Positions 1 to 12,006 of a DNA stretch of 64,000 nt are shown here, one piece after another. The notes below the pieces were generated by a model. It searched no databases and was not told where the DNA came from. It saw only the letters and a list, made by a program, of their open reading frames with translations. Within the stretch, counting starts at the first letter, position 1. Every line of letters starts with the position of its first letter. A program made the position numbers and the translations under genes. The stretch spans positions 682,001 to 746,000 of the forward strand of contig JAKJXP020000005.1 of NCBI GenBank assembly GCA_022225965.2, written 5' to 3'. This DNA is from Diatrype stigma. Taxonomy: Eukaryota; Ascomycota; Sordariomycetes; Xylariales; Diatrypaceae.

Positions 1-480
1 TCTACAGGGAGCTTCGATACACGTCTCGCTGCAAAGATTCTGCACACTTTCCGCAGGGCTAAGGATACAGTTGGTCTTCTGGCGGCCGTGCGAGCATTGC
101 GGTACTTGTTCGAATACGTGCCGCCCGAAGGACTGATTTTTGAGCTGCTGTTGGGTGTTGAAGACTTGGAAACATCACTGCGGAAAGCCACCGTAAAGTC
201 GCGGCTCATGACCCATTCACACCGCATTGAAGCCTACTTGAAGCACCGCCTTCGGGAACTCGCGGAAGCCGGGGAGCTCAAAGAAGGCGAGAACTTATCT
301 GAAGCTAAGAAAAGGGAAGAGGTTTGCAACTTTTTCGAACTACACCTGCAGACTGAAGGCCAAAACTCCCGTATGTATCCAGAGGGGTGGGATCTGGCGT
401 TACGCAGGGCAATCAAGGATATGGGCTTATATAAGGAGCAGGAGCAAGAGAACAAAGAAACTCCTGCCCGGACTCGATAG
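1..480 (+). CDS. C-terminal part of an unrecognised helical protein (5' truncated)
   Basis: The reading frame is open from base 1 to the TAG at 478-480 and encodes about 159 residues. The start lies outside the window. The GTG at 88 is internal to the frame, so I do not take it as a start. The protein is helix-rich and charged, with a segment around residues 22-50 (Arg-Ala-Leu-Arg-Tyr-Leu-Phe-Glu-Tyr-Val then hydrophobic leucines) that could be the end of an alpha-helical repeat array. The tail is Glu/Lys rich and ends in Thr-Arg. I do not recognise the family; a fungal PPR-like mitochondrial protein is one possibility but unproven. The TCTACAG at bases 1-7 could itself be an intron acceptor, in which case the exon would begin at base 8. 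Confidence 0.7.
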   Translation, partial: STGSFDTRLAAKILHTFRRAKDTVGLLAAVRALRYLFEYVPPEGLIFELLLGVEDLETSLRKATVKSRLMTHSHRIEAYLKHRLRELAEAGELKEGENLSEAKKREEVCNFFELHLQTEGQNSRMYPEGWDLALRRAIKDMGLYKEQEQENKETPARTR

Positions 481-1919
481 CCCCCGATATAGTTAGATCA
501 TATTATTTGCAACTAAATACAATATATTGTATAGCTGCGTATAGTATGGATGATCAAAATCTACCAAGCTACTGCCTCGCTCGTAATCTCGTTCAAATAG
601 TGTGTCACACACAATGCACTGTCTAAGGCTCCTTTATTGGGTGTGTACAATCGGAAGAGAACTATAACAACGTTGAATCCACCTGACCACATTTGATATC
701 AGATGGCCTAGCAGTCGAGGTAGGACCATTCCCTGTTGCATGATGCACCTGCCTAGGTGGCCTGGTGTGCCTGCCACATCTATCATCACAATACCTAAGA
801 AGGGATTGCTGCTACATGATGTCGGTCGTGAGTTTGCAGGAATAGGCAGGTAGGCAATCATGGTATCGTAGCTCCTTACATGTTTGTCGGTTGATTGTTA
901 TGTCGTCAAATTGATATTGTTCCAAGGTTCCATTCTTCTCACCAGTCTCCAAAATGCATCGGTTGATCACCTTCAACCTTTCCAAGTCTTTCTTGGTCCC
1001 TTCATTGTCAGATTGGTTATCTACTCACCCTAGATGCCTATTCATACATTCACTTACTTACCCACTACCCTACTCTTCTATCCTTACCTACCTACCTATC
1101 CATGCAGCCTATCTGCCGAAGGGTAACTTGACGTAGGTGACCTTATGATCCTGCCCCTTGACGTCCCCCTCTTGACGTCCTGGACTCATCTGGTTTACGT
1201 CCTGAAATCATCAATCTGATGATCACGGCTAGGAAGAGGCCAGCCAATATATCGACCAACATGGAGTGAGTGACCAGAAAGCAGTCGTCCCACCCAACCT
1301 AGTATAGTGTGTTCCCTTGTGGCCTGTAGCCAAGCTGGCTGGGGATCGACTCTCCGCCCTTGTTGAGTTTAGAGTTTATCGTCAAGTCGCTGGCCCTTGG
1401 TGCTGTCATTGATGGTTGCTACCTCCGAGATAGGTAGCTCCCACTATGTACCGATTCGGATTAGCATCCCCCGCATACTATGGGCGACTAGCGATGATTA
1501 GCCCCCGATAACCTTCAAGATTGATACGTAGCTTCGGCTAGACCCCGCGGATTCCCATTTTCCCCTGCATTACAGCCTCCATAGCGGTCTCGATGGCCGT
1601 CTCAGATTGGTTCGCTGGGTTGACTGGTGTTACACCGTCATAAGCTCCCGCTCCGAGTAGCTCAGCTGATCAGTTGTCCAGCTCACCGGAACTAACCTCC
1701 CTGCTCCCCCAGCCTTATAAATACCACCCATCACCCAGCACAGAAATCACAGCTAGCTCATCCTATCATCCGATCTCCTATATATATGTACACCCATTTT
1801 TATTTATGCTTTGCTCCCGTCTGTTTGCCGTTTCTCTTCGGTTGATGCTTACTTAAGGTAGTCTCCCAAACTCTAGTGACCAAATTCCAATCCGTTTCTC
1901 CGACCTCACCGACGCCATC
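481..1919. other. Intergenic region upstream of AMS1
   Basis: No coding frame here is convincing. The stretch holds the 3' flank of the first gene and the promoter side of AMS1. Visible elements are a CCTA microsatellite near 1085-1097, a group of TGACGT motifs at 1129-1180, a TATA box at 1716-1723 and a TATATATA run near 1780. Confidence 0.6.
1716..1723 (+). promoter_or_regulatory. TATA box of AMS1
   Basis: A perfect TATAAATA lies about 200 nt upstream of the AMS1 start codon, in a position that fits a fungal core promoter with a leader of roughly 100-150 nt. The assignment rests on sequence and position only. Confidence 0.45.
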
Positions 1920-4900
1920 ATGGGCGGGGAACGCAACGAGGGGCCAAAGCCCGTCGTATCCGACTACCCCACGCAGGCGCCGGGTCCCAAGGGGAAACGA
2001 ATCACCAGAATCTACAAGGAACGGATCGAGCAGTTTTACAAATCAGGGCAATGGGAAAAACAAAACCTACTCGCTATGATGTACGAGGGGATTGCCTCGG
2101 GCGAGCCTCATGTCAAGATCTCCACCTGGGCAGCCCCTGGTCTTTCGCGACCGACATTCAAAGAGGCGACTGCTGGAGACTTCAGGCCTACAAGGGTCGG
2201 CGAAAGCTTTGGTCCGTCGTGGGCTACCCATTGGTTCCGTATCGTCCTTACTGTCCCGGCCGACCTGCGCGACAAAGAACATCTGGAGTTTCAGTGGGAC
2301 TCTGGCAGCGAAGGCCTGGTGTGGACCGAAGATGGGAACCCCCTACAGGGTCTGACTGGTGGCGGCGAGCGCGTCGAGTGGATACTCCCAGATTCCTTCC
2401 GAGATGGCAAGGAACATACCTTCTACGTTGAGATGGCCTGCAATGGCATGTTTGGTGTCCCTACAGGCGGTGATACTATCCAGCCTCCGGACCCTAACCG
2501 CTACTTCGCCTTGTCGAAGGCAGACATCTGCGCTGTCAACCTGGATGCCAGACAGTTACGCATCGACTGTTGGATCATCGGTGATGCTGCACGGGAATTC
2601 CCAGAAGACTCGTGGGAGCAACACAAAGCCTTGAATACAGTGACGGACATCATTAACGCTTATGTCCTTGGCGACAAAGACTCCATCAAGAAAGGTCGTA
2701 AGATCGCACAGGAGTATCTGGGCTCCAATGTCGACTCTTCCAAGGTGTACGACAATGGAGCTCTGCCCCAGATCTATGGCATTGGCCACTGTCACATCGA
2801 TACGTGCTGGCTCTGGCCGTGGGCCGAGACCAAACGAAAGGTTGCACGCTCATGGTCGAATCAGTGCAACTTGATGGAGCTTTATCCCGAACACAAGTTT
2901 GCCTGTTCTCAGGCTCAACAGTTCAAGTGGCTGAAAGCATACTACCCCTACGTTTTCGATCGAGTGAAGGCTAAGGTCAAGGAAGGCCGGTTCAACCCGA
3001 TTGGTGGCAGCTGGGTCGAACACGACACCAATATGCCCAGCGGCGAATCTCTCGTGCGACAATTCTTGTACGGCCAGAGGTTCTTCGAAAGCAACTTTGG
3101 CGAGCGTTCTAAAACCTTCTGGCTTCCCGACACGTTCGGATATTCAAGTCAGCTACCGCAACTCTGTCGCCTGGCCGGCATGACACGCTTCCTCACTCAA
3201 AAGCTTAGTTGGAACAATATCAATAACTTCCCCCACACCACCTTCAACTGGGTATCTCTTGATGGCAGTCAGGTGATTTGCCACATGCCGCCAGCCGAGA
3301 CCTATACTGCCGAGGCTCATTTCGGAGACGTCAGACGCAGTATGAGCCAGCACAAATCTATGGACCAAGATCATACCTCACTCCTAGTCTTTGGCAAGGG
3401 TGACGGCGGAGGCGGTCCTACTTGGGAGCATTTGGAAAAGTTGCGACGGTGTCGCGGTATCAGCGATCAAGTTGGTCGCTTGCCTAGAGTGCATATGGGA
3501 AACACCGTCGATGACTTTTTCGACAAGCTTGAGGAGAAAGGGAGCTCTCTTGTGACTTGGTACGGAGAACTCTACTTCGAACTGCACCGGGGGACCTATA
3601 CTACTCAGGCGAACAACAAGCTCAACAACCGGAAGTCGGAAATTATGATGCGTGATCTTGAGTTGCTTGCGACCATCGCCTCGCTCAAGCATTCGTCTTA
3701 TAAATATCCGAAAGCGGACTTTGACAAAATGTGGGAAGCCATTCTCTTGTGTCAGTTCCACGACTGCTTGCCTGGAAGCTGCATCGAAATGTGCTACGAC
3801 GATTCAGATGAGGTTAGTATGCCAGTCTCTTGTTTTGATTTCCTCGCTGACATGAAATTAGTTGTACGCTGAGGTCTTCAAGACCGGGAAACAACTCTTT
3901 GATGATATCTACAAAGTCTTTGGAGTTTCGGAATTCGGGGCCACCAACGCTGGGGAGACTGTTGCTTTGAATACCCTACCTTGGCACCGTAGAGAAATCG
4001 TCGAGCTGTCTGACACCGAATGCGGTATTGCCTGTGGTAGCGGCAACGTTATCGATGTCAAGCGCTTCAAGACGGAAACTCCAAAAGCTGTCACCATCAA
4101 GGAGACCAATGAGGGAGTCTTCGTCATGGAAAACGAGCAGCTTACGGTCAAAGTTGAGGCTGGCGTCATCACATCCCTCATCGACCGCAAATTAGGACGA
4201 GAGTTAATCTCTAAGGGTGGCAAGGCGAACCAGCTTGTGATTTTTGATGACAAGCCCTTGTATTGGCAAGCATGGGACGTCGAAGTCTACCATCTTGATA
4301 CACGGAAGGAGCTGTCGTCTGGGGAGACCAAGATCCATGAAGACAAGGAATATCGCGTCAGTGTTGTGACCGATACAAAGATCAGCGATGAAAGCTCTAT
4401 CAGGACTATACTCAGCTTGTCGGCCGCTATTGACGGCCAGCAGTCTTCGGTCGAATGCACTGCTTACGTCGATTGGCATGAGACGATGAAGTTTTTGAAG
4501 GTCGAATTTCCCGTCGACATTCGGAACACCGAGGCATCGTACGAGACTCAATATGGACTTGTCAAACGACCGACGCACTACAATACCACCTGGGACATGG
4601 CAAAGTTTGAGGTCTGCTGCCACAAATTTGCTGACCTGTCCGAACACGGATATGGTGTTTCGATCCTCAACGACAGCAAATATGGGTTTGCCACTTGTGG
4701 CAGTCTGATGCGTCTTTCGCTTCTCCGGTCTCCTAAAGCACCTGACGCGCACGCTGATATGGGTAAGCATAAGATCCGATGGGCTATCCTGCCTCACAAG
4801 GGCGAACTAAACGCTACTACCGTTCGCGCCGGGTACAACTTCAACAACCCCATGACACCTCTTTCGGCGCCTAAGGGTTCAGACTTGGCATCGCTCTCGG

Positions 4901-5208
4901 CACACCCCATCAAAGTAACAGGAGACGAGTCGCTTATCCTAGATTGCATCAAGCGAGGTGAGGATGATGAGGACATATCGCACGACACTAACATTCCTCG
5001 TCGCAACGGACGAAGCGTTATCATCCGCTTCTATGACAGTCTGGGAGGCCGCAGTACTGGCACGATCTCATCAACCTGGGACATCAAGAAGGTATACAAG
5101 ACCAATATCTTGGAGGATGATGGTGAAGAGGTGAAGCTGGATAAGGACGGCAGCTTCCAAATCACGCTGCGACCATTCGAGGTGGCTACGTACAGATTGC
5201 AACTGTAA
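1920..5208 (+). CDS. AMS1: Alpha-mannosidase, GH38 (vacuolar/cytosolic Ams1 type)
   Basis: Two exons, 1920-3812 and 3862-5208, give 1079 residues, close to the yeast Ams1 length. The 49-nt intron (GTTAGT...TTAG) is phase 0. The enzyme hydrolyses terminal alpha-mannose from free oligosaccharides; in yeast it reaches the vacuole by the Cvt/autophagy route, and no signal peptide is visible here, which agrees with that. GH38 signatures are all present: the zinc-binding His292-x-Asp294 in GHCHIDTCWLWPWAE, the catalytic nucleophile Asp404 in LPDTFGYS, GGSWVEHD, ELYFELHRGTYTTQ and the QFHDCLPGS histidine at about 614. The second exon carries the middle and C-terminal beta domains ending in EVATYRLQL. 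The start at 1920 has good context (gccatcATGGGC) and gives the family's N terminus. Confidence 0.95.
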
Positions 5209-6148
5209 ACCTAGTGGGGTGCGAAGAAGGGAAGTCCAGCAGGCTTGAGAGGCTTGATGGCACGTAATGACACGAATGAATTGATTATCATATCTAGCTA
5301 GCGAGGTAATGCTTAGAGCACCGTTTGTGTTCCTTATGCTCCTGATTCCCCTTGCTTCCCCTTGCATTTTGCTTCATGGCGAGCGCAGAAGCTGCTGTTT
5401 TACACCACGCTATGCTGTCATCCTATACAGCACTACGCCTTGGAGCAGAGCAAAAGATTTTCTCTATAGCTACAAGTAGTACTATTAACATCGGGTTTCT
5501 TTTCATAGTGAAGTGTTCGACGTCTTTTCTATTTTCAACCAGCATTTACTTCACCTAGTTTACCTAGTGCGTACGACTAGGTCTGTAAGTCGAAGACGGG
5601 ATGGGACTTTGCTGTTGACCATATTCAGAACACAAACCATAAGTACGGGATTAGCATGAATACCTATGTACATACTTTCTATACTTCAGAGAAAAGAATT
5701 ATTTTCTGTGGTGATAATATGCAGGAACCCGTTCGACAATGCGGGTGTAAGAGGGGCAGGGCAGGCAAGGCAGGCAGGGGTCCAGGGGCCCTATAAGAGT
5801 ATACACAGTGTCACCCCATCAATGTAGACTGTACTTGCTGTGCATAGATCAGCCATAGATCAGCCTCTTGTACAGTATGAATCCGTACCTATGTAGTAGT
5901 GCACCCGCCCACAGTTTTTGGCTTGTAGCTAAAAGTACGAACGGCCTCGGGAACTACCAGCTAACTTTCCGAACCATATCACCGGAATACTAAGTAGGTA
6001 GTTAGCAGTTAGCAGAGCTACAGGTAGGTATCATCACTAATACCTTATCAACTCCCTAAGTTGTCCCGAGGTCTCCTATTAGTTCTGCTGCAGCCAGCAA
6101 GGCAAAAATCCGACTTGCTGGCCATACTCCTCCTACTTCGCCAGACAG
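5209..6148. other. Intergenic region between AMS1 and MSH1
   Basis: This holds the AMS1 3' flank and the MSH1 promoter. It includes a GGCAGGCAAGGCAGG-type run near 5757-5776 and TAGGTAG repeats near 5993-6028. I see no gene. Confidence 0.6.
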
Positions 6149-9100
6149 ATGAAAGGCACACCATGTCGCCGGTGGACGTCATGTCTCATCAACCAGTGCC
6201 AGAGCCGTCACTGCCTTGTGGGCGTGTTGACAAGTCCTGCTGCCCCTTTCCACCGGGCTAGTATTGGCAATAGGAGAAACGCTCTTCACCACACTTCAGC
6301 ACGCCGCCTCGGCGATTGGCAAGCAGCCCGCCGCCGGAGGGTCCCGCAACGGCAACTTCTCAACCCGGCGCTTGGGATCCAGCAGCAGCAGCAGACACGC
6401 GGCAAGAAGACGAAGTCAAGGGTGCGGCTCGAGGATCTACCGCAGGGGCCCATCATCGTAGAGCCAGCAGCTTCTTCTCCGTCTACTTCTCCTTCGTCTG
6501 GCGTCGGTGCCGCGGGCGCTGCGCCGGACCCCGCAAAACTAGGGGAAGATGGAGATATCAACGACGAAGCTGGGCCGGCGGAGAAAAAGCCAGAGTACCC
6601 GACGGTCGTCCTGCAGGCCCGCCGCAACATGCGCAAGTTCGACAACTGCGTGCTCCTGACGCGCGTCGGCGGCTTCTACGAGCTCTACTTCGAGCACGCC
6701 GAGGAGTACGGCCCGCTGCTGAACATCAAGGTCGCGCAGAGGAAGACGAGCGCTGGGCCTGTTCCCATGGTAGGTTTCGCTTGGGCCCGACTTTATTTCT
6801 TTTCCTTCTCGCTTTGGTTGGCTTTCTCGTGAGAATGCGCAAGTGTCTGATCAATATCGTTCTCTACACAGGCCGGCTTCCCGTTCTTCCAGCTGGAGAG
6901 ATTCCTCAAGATCCTCGTCCTGGATCTGAACTGCTACGTGGCGGTGGCGGAGGAGTTCCCCAACGACCCCAGCGATAGAATCAAGGCCAATGGCTTGATG
7001 CACGATCGCAAGGTCACTCGTATCATCACGCCCGGCACGCTTATAGATGAGGGTTTCATCGACCCTTACGCGAACAACTATGTGATGGCCGTCCACATAA
7101 ATAGTGCAGATCAGGAGGAGAGTGGAATTACGACTACTACTACGGTCGCAGCGGGGCCAACACCGGGAGATCCGACGGAATCTGTTTTCGCTGACGCCCC
7201 TATTGGGCTAGCCTGGCTTGATGTATCTACTGGGCAGTTCTACACGCAGTCCACAACCGTATCGTCGCTATCCTCCATCCTGTCCCGCGTGGCGCCAAGA
7301 GAGATAGTCGTCGACGAGATCCTCCAGTCTCAGAAGGACCACCATAGCCTGTTTTCCGTCCTAGCCGAGGACAAGCACTTCATCACCTTCGCGCCGCAGG
7401 GCGCACACCTCCCGCTGTCGGAGTGGACGCCCATGCTCGAGTCGGAGATCCCGCCGCAGGCCGTGGCGGGGTTCACGGCGGACGAGGTGGCGGCGGGCAG
7501 CCTGCTGCTGCAGTACGTGCGCAACCGGCTGCTGGTGGGCGGCATGGCGGCGACGAGCCTGCGGCTGCAGGCGCCGCAGCGGCACGAGAGCCTGGCCGTG
7601 ATGACCATCGACAAGACCAGCATGCGGTCGCTGGAGATCAAGCAGACGATCCGGGACGGCACGTTCCGCGGCAGCCTGCTGCACGCCGTCCGGGGCACCG
7701 TCACCAAGGGCGGCGCCCGCCTGCTGAGCGCCTGGCTGGGCGCCCCCTCGACCTCCCTGGACACCATCCGCGCCCGCCAGGACCTCGTCGCCGCCTTCAT
7801 CGCCGACGACGACCTGCGCGACGCCGTCGTCCAGCTGCTCCGCCGCTGCCACGACTCCCAGCGCCTCGTGCAGAAGTTCGCCTTCGGCCGCGGCGACGCC
7901 GACGACATGATCCACCTCGCCAACACCATCCAGGCCACCGAGGACATCGCCTCCCTTCTCGAACGCTATGGCACGCGCATGCGGGAAGGAAGGGGAGAAG
8001 AAGAGGTGGAGGCAGAACCGTCGGGCGGCGATAATGGCGATGACGGTGGAGCCACGTGCTTCGATTCCCTCCTCTCGCGCATCACGCTAGACGAGCCGGT
8101 CAAGCTCGCGGCCCGCATCCGGAACTCCATCGACGAGGAGGGCCTGGTGCAGCAGCACCGGAATGAGGACAGCGAGGCGGGTGAGCTCGCCGCGCTAGCC
8201 GAGGACGTGGTGGTCGCAGAAGGAGCAAAAGGTGGAGATGGAGGGGGAGACGGCGCGACCAGCATCCCCAAGGCAGCGGCAGCAGCCGCTGCCGCCGCGA
8301 GGAAAAGGAAGGCGACGGCGTCGATACGGGAGTACTACTCTGCGGTAGCGGACGACAGCAACGTCCCGTTCATGATGAAGGCCGAGGCCAGCCCGGGGCT
8401 ACGCACCCTGCACGCGGAGCTGGCGGCCCTACTGCGCGAGAAGGCGGCGCTGGCCGAGACGCTGCGCGAGCAGCACGGCGCCCCGAGCCTGACGCTCAAG
8501 TGGCAGCCGAACCTGGGCCACATCGTGCACGTGAAGGGGAAGGACGCGCGGAATATCAGCGCCAGCAGTGCGACTACCACGAGGAAGCCGAGGAAGACGG
8601 CGGCGGAGAAGACGACGACGACAACGAAGAAGAAGAGAATGACGAAGAGGGAGAAAGAGGCGGCAGAGGCAGCGGCGGCTATGGTGGAAGAGGCAGCTGA
8701 AGCTGAAAAGGAAAGGGAAAAGGCGACGACGACAAAGACGAAGAAGAAGAGGTTGACGAAAAAAGAGAAAGAAGAAGCGGCGGGGGCGGCGGCAATGGAG
8801 GAAGAAAGTCGGCGACGTAACGACGAAGCTGGAGCTCAAGCAGTCGTCGCCGAACAGGAAGAGAAGGGGCGGGAAGAAGAAGGAGAAGCAGAAGCAGAGG
8901 GAGAGGCGGACGGCAATGACGGCGGCAGCGGCGGCGGCATGGCGATAACGACGCTGAGCACGAGCCGGTCGACGCGCACGCTCCACCTGCCGGCGTGGAC
9001 GGAGCTCGGGCAGCGGATCCACCGCGCGCGCTACGAGATCGCGGCCGAGGAGCGCCGCCTCTTCGCCGAGCTGCGCGCCCACGTCGTCCAGAACCTCGTC

Positions 9101-10192
9101 CGCCTGCGCCGCAACGCCGCGGCGCTCGACGAGCTCGACGTGCTGGCCGCCTCGTTCGCGCGCCTCGCCGTCGCCGGCGAGAATCCCGGCGGCAGCAGCA
9201 GCAGCAGTCGTGGTAGTGGTGATGGTGGAAGTGGTGGAGTTGTAGGTGTCGTCGGTGGTGATAGCGGCTACGTCCGCCCCATCCTCGACGACTCCACCTC
9301 CCACGCCATCATCGGCGGGCGGCACCCGACGGTCGAGGCTGGGCTGCGGGAGCGCGGGCGCACCTTTACGAAGAACGACTGCCTCATCGGGTCTGGATCT
9401 AGATCTGGATCTGGATCTGGATCCGGGGACAACAACAATAGTAGCAGCAGCGGCGGCGGCGGCGGCGGCGGAGGAGGAGGGGTAGGGGGAAGCGGCAAGC
9501 TCTGGCTGATCACGGGCCCCAACATGGCGGGCAAGAGCACGTACCTGCGGCAGAACGCGCTGATCACGATCCTGGCGCAGGCGGGGAGCTGGGTGCCGGC
9601 GGACCACGCGCGCCTGGGGGTGGTGGACGCGCTGTACTCGCGCGTGGGGTCGGCGGCGGGCGACTCGCTGCACACGGACCAGAGCACGTTCATGGTGGAG
9701 ATGACCGAGGCGGCGCAGATCCTGCGCCGCGCCACCCCGCGCTCCCTCGTCGTCATGGACGAGGTCGGCCGCGGCACCACCCCGCAGGACGGCGCCGCCG
9801 TCGCCTTCGCCGCCCTCCACCACCTCGCCGCCGTCAACCGCTGCCGCGGCCTCTTCGCCACCCACTTCCACGTCCTCGCCGACTGGGCCCGCGAGCGCGG
9901 CATGCTCGTCGGCCAGGGGGGCGGGGGCGGGGGCGGAGGCGAAGAAGGGGGCGAGGATGGCGGTCGCGGCCAGGTCGACGCCTACTGCACCGACGTCGAG
10001 GAGGACGGCGCTGGCGGCTTCGTCTACGTGCACAAGCTGAAGCGGGGCGTCAACCGGCAGAGCCATGCGCTCAAGGTGGCGCGCCTGGCTGGCTTGCCGG
10101 AGGCGGCCGTTACGGTCGCCAGGGAAATCCTCTCTACGCAGGCGGATATACAGATACACGGCGACGACAAGGCACACGACGAGGTAGACTGA
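6149..10192 (+). CDS. MSH1: Mitochondrial DNA mismatch repair protein Msh1 (MutS family)
   Basis: Exons 6149-6769 and 6872-10192 (102-nt phase-0 intron, GTAGGT...ACAG) give about 1313 residues. The N terminus is Arg-rich and hydroxylated, as expected for a mitochondrial presequence, followed by the Msh1-typical RGKKTKSRVRLEDLPQG. Domain I has the mismatch-wedging Phe-Tyr-Glu at 176-178 (GGFYELY), running across the splice into VPM-AGFPFFQLERFLK. The ATPase domain has Walker A GPNMAGKST at about 1089-1097, a Ser-Thr-x-Met signature (QSTFMVEM), Walker B VVMDEVGRGT and the ATHFH motif. Yeast Msh1 is about 959 residues; the excess is low-complexity insertions in the clamp (about 775-897), before Walker A and after ATHFH. 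The exact start is the least certain part. Codon use is strongly GC-biased from about 7400. Confidence 0.93.
8572..8935 (+). repeat. Low-complexity insertion with an internal duplication in the MSH1 clamp region
   Basis: About 120 codons rich in Lys, Glu, Ala and Thr interrupt the MutS lever/clamp. Two imperfect copies of about 90 nt, near 8606-8700 and 8715-8812, both encode a Thr run, Lys-Lys-Lys-Arg, Thr-Lys, Glu-Lys-Glu and an Ala run, indicating an in-frame tandem duplication. The frame stays open, so the insertion is probably translated. Confidence 0.75.
9392..9480 (+). repeat. TCTGGA hexamer and GGC/GGA tandem repeats in MSH1
   Basis: About five TCTGGA/TCTAGA units (9392-9424) encode Ser-Gly/Arg dipeptides. 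They are followed by Asn and Ser codons and a GGC/GGA run (9448-9480) encoding ten or more glycines, directly before the Walker A strand. This is a typical slippage-prone microsatellite within a coding exon. Confidence 0.8.
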
Positions 10193-10814
10193 TGGATTAC
10201 GGAGGCTTGCGCATGCGCATGGACGGACGGACGGATGGATGGACGCGATGTAATGTTTTTGCTTAGACGAAGAACTACGATACCCAGATGGGGATGGCTA
10301 GCTTTGCAAGTGTTTGGTTTGTTGCAAGCTAGATGGATATGCCAGGTAGCTACGTGTATGCTTATCACTTTATCACTGTTTTACTTTTGAGACGAGTTAG
10401 CAACTGGGTTTTTGACAAGTATTTCCAGATGTAAGGGAAGAAATGGTAGGGTGTGTCTCATAGAGTGTTGATAAAAGTGTCATCAAAATGATCAGGGTTA
10501 AAAAGCTCTTGATTTTTTATAATCATCGAACACGTTTTTTTGGTGATGTTGGAACACGGGAAATAGGAAAATGACCAACCTTTTCTTTTCATGGACGAAT
10601 GGATGAGAGAAAGTCTCACGTGGCAACTGTCGTCAGCATTTCACCGTGATTGCAACCAAAGCGCAAGAACTTGTCTGTCCTAGGTGCGTTGAGCTTCCAT
10701 TGAAAAGCCGAAGACCTATATACGTCCTGGTATCGTCGCGCGTCTAGAATTCGTAACCCTATCCGAAAACCACAATCATGCCAGTCCGATAACACCGTGA
10801 CCATGCTAGGATGT
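10193..10814. other. Convergent 3' flanks of MSH1 and RPP0
   Basis: This holds the MSH1 3' flank, with a GGAC/GGAT-type repeat at about 10221-10240, and the RPP0 3' UTR. The RPP0 frame stays open here if its last intron is not removed, but that read-through lacks the family's C terminus. I see no separate gene. Confidence 0.6.
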
Positions 10815-12006
10815 TTAGTCACTATAGAGGTTATCATGGTTAGCACACTCGTAGAACTTTTCGGGGGGCGCAGGGATACGAACAAGAGACCACCGAAGCC
10901 CTCGTCACCAGACTCCTCCTCGGACTCCTCCTTCTTCTCCTCCTCCTTCGCAGCCGCAGCTCCAGTGTCAGCCGCAGCACCGCCAGCCGGGGCAGCCGAG
11001 GCATACGCGTCGGGGTTGGCAATGCGGTCCTTGAGCTGCTCAATAGCCTCCCAGCTGTAGTCGGTCTCGATCGCAACAGCCAGAATGTTCTTGTAGCTGT
11101 TGAAGAACGAGTGGACGACGGACGGCAGAGTCGGGAAGTTCACGGCCAGGGAGATGGACGCGATGGTGGTGATGGCGCTGCTGAAGGTCTTGAGGAGCTG
11201 CTCCTCGCCAATGTCCAGAACATCGGGGGGGAAGGCGTTGCCCTGGTCGTAGACCTGGGAGATGCCCAGACCGTACGTAAAAGGGGAGATGTTCAGCATG
11301 TTGAGAAGGGTGGCCTCGGAAGGACCAACCTTGCCACCAGCCTCAACGAGCTTCAGATCGGTCGTGATTTCGATGGTACCACGGGCAATCTTGGTGGGGA
11401 CACCGAGAGCCTGGAAGAAAGAGGTCTTGCCAGGCTCCATACCGGTGTTGCCAGCGGGAACCCAGACATCGGCAGGGGCGAAGGCACCGGCACGGGCAGG
11501 GGCGGCAACCTTGTTCGAAAGGATCTTGTCACGGATATCCTTCAGGTCGCCGTTGGTGAAGACGAAACCGATGTTGCCCTTGACGTGGGGCAGAAGGCGC
11601 TCGTACTCGGGGGTCTCGTTGAGGAAGATTCTCAGAGCGCGACGAACCTAGTAATCGGGAGGCGAAGAGTCGTTAGATCCAGGGCACTCCAAATTTGCAG
11701 AGAGAGAGAAGGGTGGCATCGGAGATATTTACTTACCATGGTGTTCTTGCCCATCAGGACAACAGCCTCTCCACGGAGAGACTGTCGGATCTCGTGCATC
11801 TGCTGAGAGCTGACATTGTCGACGGTGACGATGAAGACGGATTGGTACTCCTCGAGCAAGCTCTTCAGCTTCTCGAAGTAGGCACCTTTTTCCCCAACCA
11901 GTCAGTCTTTTGTTCTTTCGTTCGTTCTCGAAGCCATCGCAGAAACCCGAGGGAATTGCTACGGCGAGGATTTTCAATTACCTTTGTCGGATTTCAGGCC
12001 TCCCAT
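10815..12006 (-). CDS. RPP0: 60S acidic ribosomal protein P0 (uL10)
   Basis: Four exons on the minus strand, 11982-12006, 11737-11885, 10884-11647 and 10815-10821, encode 314 residues, the normal P0 length. P0 anchors the P1/P2 stalk on the large subunit and recruits translational GTPases. The protein starts [15 protein letters not shown], continues with [13 protein letters not shown] and GKNTM, and ends in an Ala-rich hinge and the acidic stalk tail closing in GFGGLFD. The final Phe-Asp-stop comes from a 7-nt terminal exon after a 62-nt intron with donor GTTCGT, branch CTAAC and acceptor CTATAG. Without this splice the conserved end is lost. Introns 1 (96 nt, phase 1) and 2 (89 nt, phase 0) have GTAATT and GTAAGT donors. 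Confidence 0.95.

Noticed and set aside
8429..10177. 582-codon open frame on the minus strand opposite MSH1
   Set aside because: It lies antisense to a clear MutS ATPase. High GC3 removes stops from the opposite strand, and its product is Arg/Ala-rich without motifs.
10616..10814. Read-through extension of P0
   Set aside because: It requires retention of the last intron and destroys the conserved C terminus, so I treat it as non-coding.
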